Source: Alphaproteobacteria bacterium MarineAlpha3_Bin7
GTDB lineage: Bacteria; Pseudomonadota; Alphaproteobacteria; Rhodospirillales; UBA2165
Direction: 5' to 3'
DNA length: 37,376 bases
Assembly: GCA_002937995.1 (NCBI GenBank)
Contig: PTLG01000006.1
Coordinates: forward strand, 1-37,376
Below the pieces are notes generated by a model. The model searched no databases, was not told where the DNA came from, and saw nothing but the letters and a program-made list of their open reading frames with translations. This document shows positions 18,515 to 28,389 of the stretch, piece after piece; positions within the stretch are counted from its first letter, which is position 1; every line of letters begins with the position of its first letter. A program made the position numbers and the translations under genes.

Positions 18515-19450
18515 TCATCTCTTACTTTTGCTGCTAGCTGTCGGCGCTCTAAAGGTGGAATCTGCGTTAAAGGTCCATTCCGAAAAAATTTCTGGACCAA
18601 CGTTAAAGCTTCTAGGCTTCCACTTTTCTGTCATTATGTCCTCGTCTGCGCAGTACTCTAGCGCTCCGCCTAATGGGCTAACAAAATACCAAAAACAAGC
18701 CGATGAGATATAATGCCTACCTGGACCCACTCGCGTTTTCCATCCTTTTTTTGTTAGGAACTGCCCCCCACCTATTACTTCGTGAATATCGTTTACTTTA
18801 AAGGCCAAATGATCAAACTTTGGCTTGCGGGAATCAATATTCAAAACAAATAAATTATGATGGTTTCCATTTGGTGCTGATCTCATAAAGACCCCTCTAT
18901 TGGGATATCTATCAGTCACCCGAAAACCAAGCCTACCACAATAAAATTTCTCCACTATTTGTATGTCTGGCACACCAAAAACAATATGACTAATGCACTG
19001 AGGAATGGCTCTCTCATAGAAAGTGGCTGGGTTATCCTTTCTAACGGCATTACCTGGATAGTTAAATTCAGTTTCAGCAACTTTTATTTTTTTTCTGATA
19101 CTCAACTTAAATCCGATTCCCAATCCCATATCATCTACTGTGCGTATCGAACCATCCTTGCAATACTCCACGGACCTATCCCTACTAAGCTCGTCAGCAA
19201 TATTTTTAATATCACTCTTTCTTTCGACACCCCATATAACTTCTCGAATATTAGATTTTGGTCCTATAGCTTTGGGTAAACTGCTATTTCCATAATCCCT
19301 AATTTTTACTACGGTCCCATCCACACAATTATAGTTAGCACCAAATTTGCCAGACCTTGTTCTTTTAAGGCCAAAGTCATCTAAAAATCTCACAGCTTTT
19401 TGCCGGTCCGTTACCCCAAAAACTGCCTCCTCAATACCTAAGATACTCAT
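18515..19450 (-). CDS. two-domain VOC/glyoxalase protein (type I extradiol dioxygenase-like)
   Basis: Duplicated VOC modules; QCISHIVFGVPD...FDHLAFKVNDI...ALEYCADEDI (H, H, E pattern). Confidence 0.8.
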   Translation of the reverse strand: MSILGIEEAVFGVTDRQKAVRFLDDFGLKRTRSGKFGANYNCVDGTVVKIRDYGNSSLPKAIGPKSNIREVIWGVERKSDIKNIADELSRDRSVEYCKDGSIRTVDDMGLGIGFKLSIRKKIKVAETEFNYPGNAVRKDNPATFYERAIPQCISHIVFGVPDIQIVEKFYCGRLGFRVTDRYPNRGVFMRSAPNGNHHNLFVLNIDSRKPKFDHLAFKVNDIHEVIGGGQFLTKKGWKTRVGPGRHYISSACFWYFVSPLGGALEYCADEDIMTEKWKPRSFNVGPEIFSEWTFNADSTFRAPTASSKSKR

Positions 19451-19454
19451 ATGA

Positions 19455-19880
19455 TTATTCCTCGTTTTGTCGTTTGAATATTATTCTAGCTTCTCTATGT
19501 TTAATTCTCCAGCCATCTTCCTTTTTAGAAAATATTTCATGATACTCACCTACAACAAAAGGACCATTTAAAGGGTAGGGCGGATTTTCATCTCCTCCGT
19601 ACAGATAGAGAGTATAATATGTAAGCCCATTCGCATTAAACTCGTCTATAATGTTGATTTCGGTAGACGTAACAAAATGACGTGTCTTATTCGGGGGCAT
19701 AGTTCCTACCCATTCAATAAAATCAACTATAGTCAACTCCTCCCCTAGGCGTGAATAGGTGCCGTCTGGTGTCATAAGCTTTGGCAACTCTTCATAACGT
19801 CTCTCATCTTGCAACCTACCGAACCGAAGCGATAAAGCCTGACATTCATCCTTAATAATTAATTTTTCCACTGCGTCCAT
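19455..19880 (-). CDS. SnoaL-like (NTF2-fold) protein
   Basis: RFGRLQDERRYEELPKLMTPDGTYS...GWRIKHREARIIFKR. Confidence 0.75.
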   Translation of the reverse strand: MDAVEKLIIKDECQALSLRFGRLQDERRYEELPKLMTPDGTYSRLGEELTIVDFIEWVGTMPPNKTRHFVTSTEINIIDEFNANGLTYYTLYLYGGDENPPYPLNGPFVVGEYHEIFSKKEDGWRIKHREARIIFKRQNEE

Positions 19881-19897
19881 TATTTTTTCTCCTCTCC

Positions 19898-20761
19898 TTA
19901 AATCGCGCTCTCACGAACGGCAACCCTACTGCGTAGTTGATCCCCTATTAAGTTTAGCGAAAGTACTGTTAAAAACAAAAACAATGCTGGCAAAAAAGTA
20001 ATATGGGGATCTGTATTAATATCTGGGAACCCCTGTGCAATCATTCCACCCAAGGTAGGTGTAGGCGGTGGAACCCCGACGCCCAAAAATGCCAAAGACC
20101 CCTCTATCATAATAATAATCGACATAAATGATAGAATATAGGCCATTTGTGGAAGTATTATATTTGGTAGAATTTCACGCCATAAAATCCTCAGATGGGA
20201 AGCTCCCTGAGCACGGGCGGCTAAGACAAAATCTCGTTTGGCGTATGTCAAAGTGGAAGCCCTAGCTATCCTTGTATTTGCTGGAATAGAAGTTATGGAA
20301 AGAACAATTATCAGATTAACAATACTTGCCCCTGCAAAGAATAAAATACACATGGCGAGAACAATATTTGGAAAAGCAAGAATAATGTCTATTAATCCAA
20401 CAACTAAAGACTCAAGCCTACCCCGATAATAGCCTGATACTATACCCAGGAAGAGCCCTATAAGCATTCCACAGACTGGTGCAAAAAAACCAACCGTTAG
20501 TGATGTCCTGCTGCCGTAAATAATTCTCGAAAAAATATCGCGCCCCAAAACATCCGTACCCAACCAAAATTCTGGACTGCCGCGTACCTTAAGAGCGGTA
20601 AAATCGCTCTCAAATGGATCATAAAGGGGCAACAAATCAGCAAATATTACCATGGCAAGAAGGCAACTAATCCATACAGCTGGAATCCACAATGTAAAAA
20701 TAGCATTTACCAGTGGAGGGATATTTCCAAGTCGCTGAGCAAATTTGGTAATGTTAGTCAT
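19898..20761 (-). CDS. ABC transporter permease (DppC-like)
   Basis: FWLGTDVLGRDIFSRIIYGSRTSL, ARAQGASHLRILWREILPN. Confidence 0.93.
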   Translation of the reverse strand: MTNITKFAQRLGNIPPLVNAIFTLWIPAVWISCLLAMVIFADLLPLYDPFESDFTALKVRGSPEFWLGTDVLGRDIFSRIIYGSRTSLTVGFFAPVCGMLIGLFLGIVSGYYRGRLESLVVGLIDIILAFPNIVLAMCILFFAGASIVNLIIVLSITSIPANTRIARASTLTYAKRDFVLAARAQGASHLRILWREILPNIILPQMAYILSFMSIIIMIEGSLAFLGVGVPPPTPTLGGMIAQGFPDINTDPHITFLPALFLFLTVLSLNLIGDQLRSRVAVRESAI

Positions 20762-21747
20762 TCTCTGACCCTTGGGTCGAGCACCCCATATAGAATATCA
20801 ACGACAAGGTTAATGATAACGTAAGCAATAGCCATAATTACGATAATTCCCTGAACCATTAGTATTTCACGAGAGTGAATAGAGTTGACCAATAGCGTAC
20901 CTACCCCAGGCAGCGCAAAAATACTCTCTACAATTACAGCACCACTGATTAGATTACCAAGTTGAATACCTATTACTGTAATCAGTGTAAATGACGAAGG
21001 TCTGAGCGCATGTCGCATTAGTATGTAGAAATTACTAAGTCCTTTCGCCTTAGCCATCAAAATATAATCCTGCTGCAATGTCTCTATTAGGTCGTTACGC
21101 AATACTCGACTAAGAATGGGCCATTCAATCAAAGCTAACGCCAGAGAGGGAAGTGTAAAGGAACGTAAATTACCAAGGGGATCTTCAGAAAAAGGAATAT
21201 AACCTGTCGCCGGGAACCAATTGAGAGTTACTGCAAACAAAAATGCCAGTATAATAGCAATTATGAAACTTGGTGCCGCTAAAAAAGCAAATGTAATTGT
21301 TGTTATACATTTATCAGTAAATTTTCCAGCTTTATAAGCTGTAATGATACCTGCTGGAATAGCAAATAGCACAGCTAAAAACTGGGCCATGATTAATAAC
21401 TGCAAGGTCACCGGCAATCTAATTGCTATAGCTTCAGAAACTAATTGCCCAGTCTGATAAGATTTTCCAAACTCCCCGGTGAATACACCCGCCAACCATG
21501 AAAAATATCTAACAATGACCGGGCGATTTAATCCCAAGTCTTTTCTAATTTCTTCAATTGCAGCCTCATCAATAACTGAGTTATCTGTCCCTACACCCGC
21601 GATAGCATCGGCAACATCGCCCGGCAACATATCCACAAAGAAGAAGCTCAAAGCTGTGACCGCAAATGTAATCGGTATCAAATGAATTAGTTTGCGACGT
21701 ATATATTTTAGCATACTTTGATGCTTCTGATCTATTTCTTCAGCCAA
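20758..21747 (-). CDS. ABC transporter permease (DppB-like)
   Basis: RRKLIHLIPITFAVTALSFF, AKAKGLSNFYILMRHALRPS, ESIFALPGVGTLLVNSI. Confidence 0.93.
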   Translation of the reverse strand: MAEEIDQKHQSMLKYIRRKLIHLIPITFAVTALSFFFVDMLPGDVADAIAGVGTDNSVIDEAAIEEIRKDLGLNRPVIVRYFSWLAGVFTGEFGKSYQTGQLVSEAIAIRLPVTLQLLIMAQFLAVLFAIPAGIITAYKAGKFTDKCITTITFAFLAAPSFIIAIILAFLFAVTLNWFPATGYIPFSEDPLGNLRSFTLPSLALALIEWPILSRVLRNDLIETLQQDYILMAKAKGLSNFYILMRHALRPSSFTLITVIGIQLGNLISGAVIVESIFALPGVGTLLVNSIHSREILMVQGIIVIMAIAYVIINLVVDILYGVLDPRVRE

Positions 21748-23258
21748 ACCTCATGGAGACGGGTAAGAGTTAGTTGTGATTTCTTGAGACCCCCCACTTT
21801 TTTTCCTGCTATAATAGCAAAGTTATTATGAGCACGAAAAAGTATAGGTTGGTGTTTAATAACAGCGCTAACATAGTCGCAATAGGCAGCTTTCCGTTTT
21901 ATTTCATCCTTAAAGCTACCCCATGCCTTTTTCAGTGCTGCGTCAACTTCTGGAAAATTTGACTTGGTACTGTTACCCCGATTTTTAGAAAAAAAGGCCT
22001 GACCTTGTAAACCGGGATCAACAGCCTCGGAAATGCCTACCAGCCAAGCATCAAATCTCCCTGAACGAATAGCCCTAAAGTAAGCAGGCCCTGGAGGGAC
22101 GACCTTTAACTCAACTTGTACACCCATCCGTTTCCAGAAAGTTTGATGTAGTTTAGCCCCGATAATAAAATTTTTAATTGGCATAGTAACCATTTTGAAT
22201 TTAACTGGCTTACCGTATGCTCTGAGCAACCCTTTAGCCTTACCAGGATTAAACTCTGGGTAACCTGTATTACCCTCACAATACCACTTAGAAGCTGGAC
22301 CGAACCAATCAGTAGAAGGTATACCAAAACCATCATTGGATGCTTTTAAATCAGCTCGACGATTAACCGCGTGAGCCAAAGCCCTTCTTACTCTGATATC
22401 ATTCAGTGGAGGCTTGCTTGTGTTAAACTCGATTGTTGTCGTACCGCCAACCAATTCGGTTAAAACTTGCAGGTTTGGATCATTCTTGGCCTGGTTGGCG
22501 GTTTTACCATCGCGAGTCAACATCACATCTATTGCTCCACTTTTCACTGAATTCAAGCGTGGCAACTCTCCCTTAATTACCTTGAAAATAATTTTATCTA
22601 GGTATTGACCATCTGGGTTTCTATAATAGGGATTTTTTACATACGTAATTGAAACGCCCGGCGTCCAATTAGACAACATATAAGGCCCTGTCCCTACCGG
22701 CTGACGATTAAGGTCTTGGCCAACTTTAGCAGAATGCTGTGGTGCATTAGCCCACATTGGATATACGGGATTTGAGAGTATTGCTCTAAATGCTGGAAAA
22801 GGCCTTAACATGCGAAACTCTACTGTATGATTATCCTTGGCTACTACTTCTTTGATTGGACCAACCATACCGCGAAGAAATCCCCAAGCCTTGCTAGATT
22901 GGTAACGTTTGAAATGAGCAACATAAGCTGAGGCATTAAAATCTTCTCCATTGGAAAACTTGAGACCCTTTTTCAATTTTACAGTCCAGTTTTTTTTGTC
23001 TGGGGAGTTTGTTAACGATAACCCAAGAATGGGCACCAAGCTACCGCCCGCTCCCTCACTAAATAAATCTTCGTATATTGGAAACATTGCATTACGACGA
23101 TTATATTCTGGCCGGGGATTTACAGAGGAATCAAAGCCCGTCATTGGGCGATCCATCCCAATGGTAAGTGTCCCACCTTTTTTCTGTGAAAATGCCACAT
23201 TTGACATAGTTAGTGTGATGGCTATTCCTAAAATTCCAAGTTTAACCATTTTTATCAT
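21732..23258 (-). CDS. ABC transporter substrate-binding protein, family 5 (SBP_bac_5)
   Basis: GTLTIGMDRPMTGFDSS, GLKFSNGEDFNASAYVAHF, PVGTGPYMLSNWTPG. Confidence 0.93.
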   Translation of the reverse strand: MIKMVKLGILGIAITLTMSNVAFSQKKGGTLTIGMDRPMTGFDSSVNPRPEYNRRNAMFPIYEDLFSEGAGGSLVPILGLSLTNSPDKKNWTVKLKKGLKFSNGEDFNASAYVAHFKRYQSSKAWGFLRGMVGPIKEVVAKDNHTVEFRMLRPFPAFRAILSNPVYPMWANAPQHSAKVGQDLNRQPVGTGPYMLSNWTPGVSITYVKNPYYRNPDGQYLDKIIFKVIKGELPRLNSVKSGAIDVMLTRDGKTANQAKNDPNLQVLTELVGGTTTIEFNTSKPPLNDIRVRRALAHAVNRRADLKASNDGFGIPSTDWFGPASKWYCEGNTGYPEFNPGKAKGLLRAYGKPVKFKMVTMPIKNFIIGAKLHQTFWKRMGVQVELKVVPPGPAYFRAIRSGRFDAWLVGISEAVDPGLQGQAFFSKNRGNSTKSNFPEVDAALKKAWGSFKDEIKRKAAYCDYVSAVIKHQPILFRAHNNFAIIAGKKVGGLKKSQLTLTRLHEVWLKK

Positions 23259-23285
23259 TACACCCCCCCTTTTTTTTAATTTATT

Positions 23286-23846
23286 TTAATACAGAGACTT
23301 GAATTCACGTCCAATCCGGGCCCAACCACTCCATTTTCTTAGGTATTCGGGCAAGATTAGCTCTCCATTTTCATCCGTATCGAACGCATTAAATATTTCC
23401 TTTTTAATATCTTTCGAAACAATGTTTCTGTAATCTATAAATTCTGATTTTGATACTCTCCTATCCTTATTGTTATCCATTGCAAAAAATATCTTACGTG
23501 CTTCATCAGTAATAATTCTTTGCCATGCATATTCATTCGCCGACATCTGACCATCCTGATTCGTATCAGCAGCCCTAAAAAACCCAGCAAGTCCCCTTGG
23601 ATTTCCCCTGAAATGCTTATTTTTTGAATACTCTTCTAAACTCAAATGCCCATTCTTATCGATATCAAGTCTATTCACAATTTTACGAAAACCCAAAATA
23701 TCTTTATTGGTAAAACCTTTCTCTAGCTTAATTTTCATAAAGGTCATTATCTGGTAGGGGGTTAAGGATTTAGCTTGTATCTGGGTTGGACAAAGTCCAA
23801 ACATAAGAACCAACAACAAATAAAAGATTGTTAACCCCCTAGCCAT
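23286..23846 (-). CDS. exported EF-hand protein with four candidate Ca-binding loops
   Basis: Signal peptide plus DIDKNGHLSLEE, DTNQDGQMSANE, DNNKDRRVSKSE, DTDENGELILPE. Confidence 0.85.
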   Translation of the reverse strand: MARGLTIFYLLLVLMFGLCPTQIQAKSLTPYQIMTFMKIKLEKGFTNKDILGFRKIVNRLDIDKNGHLSLEEYSKNKHFRGNPRGLAGFFRAADTNQDGQMSANEYAWQRIITDEARKIFFAMDNNKDRRVSKSEFIDYRNIVSKDIKKEIFNAFDTDENGELILPEYLRKWSGWARIGREFKSLY

Positions 23847-24850
23847 TAATTATTTTTTACCCCCGTGTATTCGTAGGTTTCAGGGTCAATAAGTTGATGC
23901 CAATCTTCTACTCCACCTACATTGGGTTGAAACTTATTTAATAAATCCCCTCCTTGCTCAAACATCCAATAATAACCGCCTCTTGGATAATCTTCAATTT
24001 GCCACGCGTTGTTATCCAGATCAGAAAACGTAAAACCATATGTTCCATGACTACCACTCGTTTTATGTATGACGTCAAAGCCAAATTTCTCTTGATTATC
24101 AACTATAATCTGGCGCGCAATATCGACGTTCTCAGGGCCGGCCACATCAAATCCAATATGATTATGCATTTTGTGCTCTCGTAGTTCACTATCAGTCTCA
24201 ATAAAATCAATTACAGCAACACTGTTTAGACGTCCAAGCATTCGTTTTGAGGTAAGACGGATACAATCGAGTCCAAAAACTTCTTCATATAAAACCCTAG
24301 ACTTCTCAATATCTATCACTTCACAAGTCATATGAGACATTAAAAGAGGCTTGAGAATAGACTTCCGATTTTCTAGATTTCTCTCTGAAAACGACGCAAG
24401 GGCGTGCCTGGTATCGCACTCGCCATCAAAGTAACGGGTGTAACCACCAATCTGATTTTCTAGAATTTCCCAATAATTACCATCCTGATCAAGTAACAAA
24501 AATGAGAGACCCTCGTCGCTTTCCACTAAGTCTCCAACATTCTTAATATGGAAACTTTCCTGATGTAGCAACGAAAGCTCATGAGCCTCTTTAACTTCAT
24601 CAGCTGTTGGAAAATCAAATCCAAAATGTGCATTTTTAAGCCACGGCCGGTTAGCCTTAGCAAGCCCCTTTTCCCCCAGCGTTACGCCAACAATAGCTGT
24701 ATTACTCCCTAGTCGCGCTACCAATGTTCGAGGACTCGTCTTGACAACATCCAATCCTATAAAATCACGATAAAATCGAACCGATTGTTCAACATCTTTT
24801 AGTGTTGCATGTCCATGAGACAAGAATGGTAGGTCTATTAAAGGCTTCAA
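23846..24850 (-). CDS. two-domain VOC/glyoxalase protein
   Basis: LPFLSHGHATLKDVEQSVRFYRDFIGLD...LLMSHMTCEVIDIEKSRVLYEEVFGLD, DLDNNAWQIEDYP. Confidence 0.82.
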   Translation of the reverse strand: MKPLIDLPFLSHGHATLKDVEQSVRFYRDFIGLDVVKTSPRTLVARLGSNTAIVGVTLGEKGLAKANRPWLKNAHFGFDFPTADEVKEAHELSLLHQESFHIKNVGDLVESDEGLSFLLLDQDGNYWEILENQIGGYTRYFDGECDTRHALASFSERNLENRKSILKPLLMSHMTCEVIDIEKSRVLYEEVFGLDCIRLTSKRMLGRLNSVAVIDFIETDSELREHKMHNHIGFDVAGPENVDIARQIIVDNQEKFGFDVIHKTSGSHGTYGFTFSDLDNNAWQIEDYPRGGYYWMFEQGGDLLNKFQPNVGGVEDWHQLIDPETYEYTGVKNN

Positions 24851-24874
24851 TCTATCGTTCCTCTATAATCTTTA

Positions 24875-26419
24875 TTACTTATCTAACCACATTTCATGAA
24901 GGCGACTCATCTTAAACACTGGCATTTTTGGGCCTTTTACATATTTCTTAGAAACAGAATAAAAGGTGTTATGATAGCGAAGGAGAAATGGCTGATGCTT
25001 AATGACCGTTCTAACATAATCACAAAATGCAGCCTTTCGTTTAGCTTGATTATCGAAGGGTGGATAAGTCCTTTCCAAAGCTTTATCAACTTCAGGGTGA
25101 TGAAACTTGAAAAAATTTCCACCACTGTTTGAATGCAGGTTTTGGGCTTGGAAACCTGGATCGAGAGCCCCACCAATGCCTAGGAAAAATGACTGGAAAC
25201 CTCCTCTCAACAATGGTAAAACCCAGGAGGCACCAGGTGGTCGTGGATCTAGCTCTACTTCAATACCGGCCCGCTTCCAGAAAGACTGATAAACCTGCGC
25301 GCCAGTAAGAAAAACTGGAAACGTCAACACTGCTAGCTTAAACTTTACGGGCTTTCCATAGGATTTGAGTAATTCTTTGGCCTTTGCTGGATTATACTCT
25401 GGATAATTTGTTCTGCCACCGCAGTACCATTTTGACTTTGGACCAAACCAGTCAGTAGCCAGAATACCCCCAACACCGCCCAAAGCCGCCTGCACCTCAA
25501 CTTTACGGTCAACAGCATAAGCTAGAGCTTTCCGAACACGCACATCATCTAGGGGTGGTTTGGATGTGTCTAATGCAACAATCCCTGATCCTTGATCCAC
25601 CTGACCAAAAACTTCGATACTCGGGTCTTTTTCTGCCTGTTTTGCTATTTTACCTGAGTTGGTAATATAAAGATCTATGTCACTGGACTTAAGTGCATTA
25701 AATCGTGCCTCTTCACGTGACACGAGGGGCATTACAATCCTATCCAGATATTGTTTTTCAGGGTAACGATAATTTGGATTCCGGACTAGGGTTAGTTTTA
25801 CACCTTGTTCCCAATCGTCAAGCATATAGGGGCCTGTACCAACAGGCAGTTTAGTCACAAATGGCCCCATATTCTTTGCGTGTTCTGGAGCATTTACCCA
25901 GAAAAACTGGAATGGGCCCGTAAGTGCCGCCTTGAAGCCCGCATGTGGACGTGACATGCGAAACTCAACAGTATGACTATCAACTGCAACTACATCTTTA
26001 ACTGGCCCGATCTGACCCCTAATAAAATTAACCATTGTTGCCTTCATGGCCCGCTTAAAATGATCTACAAAAGCGCGCGCAGTAAATGGTTCACCATTCG
26101 AGAATTTAACACCTTTCCTCAATGTCACCTTAAATAGCTTTTGATCCGATGAGATTTCAAGTGAAGTACCCAAAATCGGAATAATTTTCCCGTTCTTATC
26201 CAGACTAAATAAATCTTCGTAAATGGCGCGCTGCACATTTAATTTCGTTGGAAAAACTGTTGGGCTAGTTGCTGTGTCAAAACCATTAAAAGTTCTATTC
26301 ATTGCAACCCGCAACGTGCCTCCTCTTTTTTCAGCCAATAATTCACTTATGAAACCAAAAAAAAATAAAAGACCAACAATTATTACTTTTGAACAAAAAT
26401 ACACTATTTCACCCCACAA
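24875..26419 (-). CDS. second family 5 ABC substrate-binding protein, paralogue of 21732-23258
   Basis: GTLRVAMNRTFNGFDTA, GVKFSNGEPFTARAFVDHF, PVGTGPYMLDDWEQG. Confidence 0.92.
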   Translation of the reverse strand: MWGEIVYFCSKVIIVGLLFFFGFISELLAEKRGGTLRVAMNRTFNGFDTATSPTVFPTKLNVQRAIYEDLFSLDKNGKIIPILGTSLEISSDQKLFKVTLRKGVKFSNGEPFTARAFVDHFKRAMKATMVNFIRGQIGPVKDVVAVDSHTVEFRMSRPHAGFKAALTGPFQFFWVNAPEHAKNMGPFVTKLPVGTGPYMLDDWEQGVKLTLVRNPNYRYPEKQYLDRIVMPLVSREEARFNALKSSDIDLYITNSGKIAKQAEKDPSIEVFGQVDQGSGIVALDTSKPPLDDVRVRKALAYAVDRKVEVQAALGGVGGILATDWFGPKSKWYCGGRTNYPEYNPAKAKELLKSYGKPVKFKLAVLTFPVFLTGAQVYQSFWKRAGIEVELDPRPPGASWVLPLLRGGFQSFFLGIGGALDPGFQAQNLHSNSGGNFFKFHHPEVDKALERTYPPFDNQAKRKAAFCDYVRTVIKHQPFLLRYHNTFYSVSKKYVKGPKMPVFKMSRLHEMWLDK

Positions 26420-26627
26420 TTTTTTGTTTTCATAAAATTGAGATGAGCTAATTAAAGTGTATGCTACTTTCTACAATGTTATCAATGCCTAAGTAGCCCC
26501 TTACCCCTTTTATGAAGTTTGACTAACCAGCACTATTTTTTCACTTTCTTCTAAAGATAGAAAAATGATCTTAGATTTTTGACACAAATAAGATACATTT
26601 AATTCTAACAATAGGGGAGATAAAGGA

Positions 26628-27878
26628 ATGGGTATAGTCAACAAAGGGCTGTCACTCTTGGGGATGCTTGTCATAATGTCCACCCCTTTAACAGCGATGG
26701 GGCAAGAGCCTGAACTTCCACCTTTAGCAAAAATGCGCGATGCTAATAATAATAATCGTATTGAAAGGGATGAAGCCGCTGGACCACTAGTTGGTAATTT
26801 TGACACCATGGATTGTGACAAGTCCGGCAATTTAGACGGCAAGGAAATTCTTGGCTTTTTCCAGGGTATTGACTGCCCTAAAAAGCCTCATTCTAATCGC
26901 CCTCCTGCAAAGCCAACCACTTCGCGACCGTCTAATGAACTACTTTTTAATCTCTACATACCGCGAACTATTTCAATGTTTACGACTATTATTAAACCAT
27001 GGTCGAGGGCAATTGAATCATCAACCAAGGGCATAGTAAAAATAAAGTTTAGTGCATCATCCCTCGCACCAATTCCCCGCCAGCTTCGAATGGTGTCTTC
27101 GGGTGTCGCAGACGCAGGTATGGGTCTTCATCATTTTACTCCAAGAAAAACCGTCACGGCTCGCATCTCAGAACTGCCTTTTGCCGCTCGCTCATCCCGC
27201 GCTGTGTCAATCGCGGCGTGGAGAACTATAAAAGAGTTCGGAAAGGGATCGGAATATAAAGGCGTCAAACTTTTAGGGATTACAAGTCCGCCACCCACTC
27301 TTATCTTTAATTCAAAAAAAGTTATCAAAGCTGTGAAAGATTTTAGGTCTTTAAAAATGCTGGTTAGTGGTTCACTTGTAAAACCAGCAAAACTATTGGG
27401 CTCAGCTGTCGTAGGCATCCCACTGCCATTCGCATATGAACAGTTCTCTCGGGGAGTTGTGGACGGCACCATAAGTAATTACGGTGGTATTAAAGAATTT
27501 AGATTGGCTAAGTTTGTCAAATACGCGACGCCAATCCCTGGAGGTGTTGGAAACACTTCAATATTCATAGTGGTAAATAAAAAGAAATTTGATGGTTTTT
27601 CCAAGAATACACAAGATGCCATCATGCGAGTATCAGGAGAAAAATTTGGCAACTACGCAGCTGGTTGGGACAAAAATGAAAAAGCATCAATTAAATTATT
27701 GAAAAAGGCCGGCATTAAAGAAACACTATTATCGGCAGAGGTACTTGCCGATGTAAAAAAACGCTGGTCTGTAATTGAACCCAAATGGATTAAAGATGCT
27801 GGCAAACTGGGTATAGATGGCAGGCAAGTAATAAAATTTTACCGTAATGAGCTTGTCAAAATTGAGGGGGCTAAATAG
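26628..27878 (+). CDS. TRAP transporter substrate-binding protein (DctP-like) with N-terminal EF-hand pair
   Basis: Signal peptide; EF loops DANNNNRIERDE and DCDKSGNLDGKE; then a DctP-like domain; followed by DctQ and DctM genes. Confidence 0.88.
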   Translation: MGIVNKGLSLLGMLVIMSTPLTAMGQEPELPPLAKMRDANNNNRIERDEAAGPLVGNFDTMDCDKSGNLDGKEILGFFQGIDCPKKPHSNRPPAKPTTSRPSNELLFNLYIPRTISMFTTIIKPWSRAIESSTKGIVKIKFSASSLAPIPRQLRMVSSGVADAGMGLHHFTPRKTVTARISELPFAARSSRAVSIAAWRTIKEFGKGSEYKGVKLLGITSPPPTLIFNSKKVIKAVKDFRSLKMLVSGSLVKPAKLLGSAVVGIPLPFAYEQFSRGVVDGTISNYGGIKEFRLAKFVKYATPIPGGVGNTSIFIVVNKKKFDGFSKNTQDAIMRVSGEKFGNYAAGWDKNEKASIKLLKKAGIKETLLSAEVLADVKKRWSVIEPKWIKDAGKLGIDGRQVIKFYRNELVKIEGAK

Positions 27879-27883
27879 TAGTA

Positions 27884-28387
27884 TTGCAATACGTGAGGCC
27901 TCTTCACAAAGCAGTGAGTGCTACTGCAAGTATTTTATTATGCATTATGGTCATTCTCACTTCCATTGATGTAATTGGCCGTTATTTTTTCTTAACACCT
28001 CTTCTGGGTGCTCACGAAATGATTACTCTCGCTATGGGAATTATGATTTTTCTGGGCATACCCTTAGTTACCGCTTCTCGGGAACACTTAACCGTTGACC
28101 TAGCCAGCAGTTTACTCAACAAGAAGGGTAAACGCATCCAGCAAATTTTTGTTGATAGTATAAGTGCATTTACATTTTTGTTATTTTCTTGGCTACTTCT
28201 ATATCACGGCTTTGGTCTATCTGAGGATTTAATGACCACCGAGGATCTAGAGATAAAACAAGCGCCTATCTCTTTTACAATGGCAGCGATGTGTTTTTTA
28301 ACAATTTTCATTTTCCTCTATCAGGCGGCTTCTGGCAATGACGAGAAAGCATCCTCCTATAAAGGAAAAATGGGCTCCAAGCTGTAA
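27884..28387 (+). CDS. TRAP transporter small permease (DctQ-like)
   Basis: LCIMVILTSIDVIGRYFFLTPLLGAHEMITLAMGIMIFLGIPL; TTG start. Confidence 0.88.
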   Translation: MQYVRPLHKAVSATASILLCIMVILTSIDVIGRYFFLTPLLGAHEMITLAMGIMIFLGIPLVTASREHLTVDLASSLLNKKGKRIQQIFVDSISAFTFLLFSWLLLYHGFGLSEDLMTTEDLEIKQAPISFTMAAMCFLTIFIFLYQAASGNDEKASSYKGKMGSKL

Positions 28388-28389
28388 TT

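Noticed and set aside
26745-26759. AAT trinucleotide run as a phase-variable repeat
   Set aside because: Only about four units and in frame, so slippage would just change Asn number; noted only as part of the EF-hand loop.
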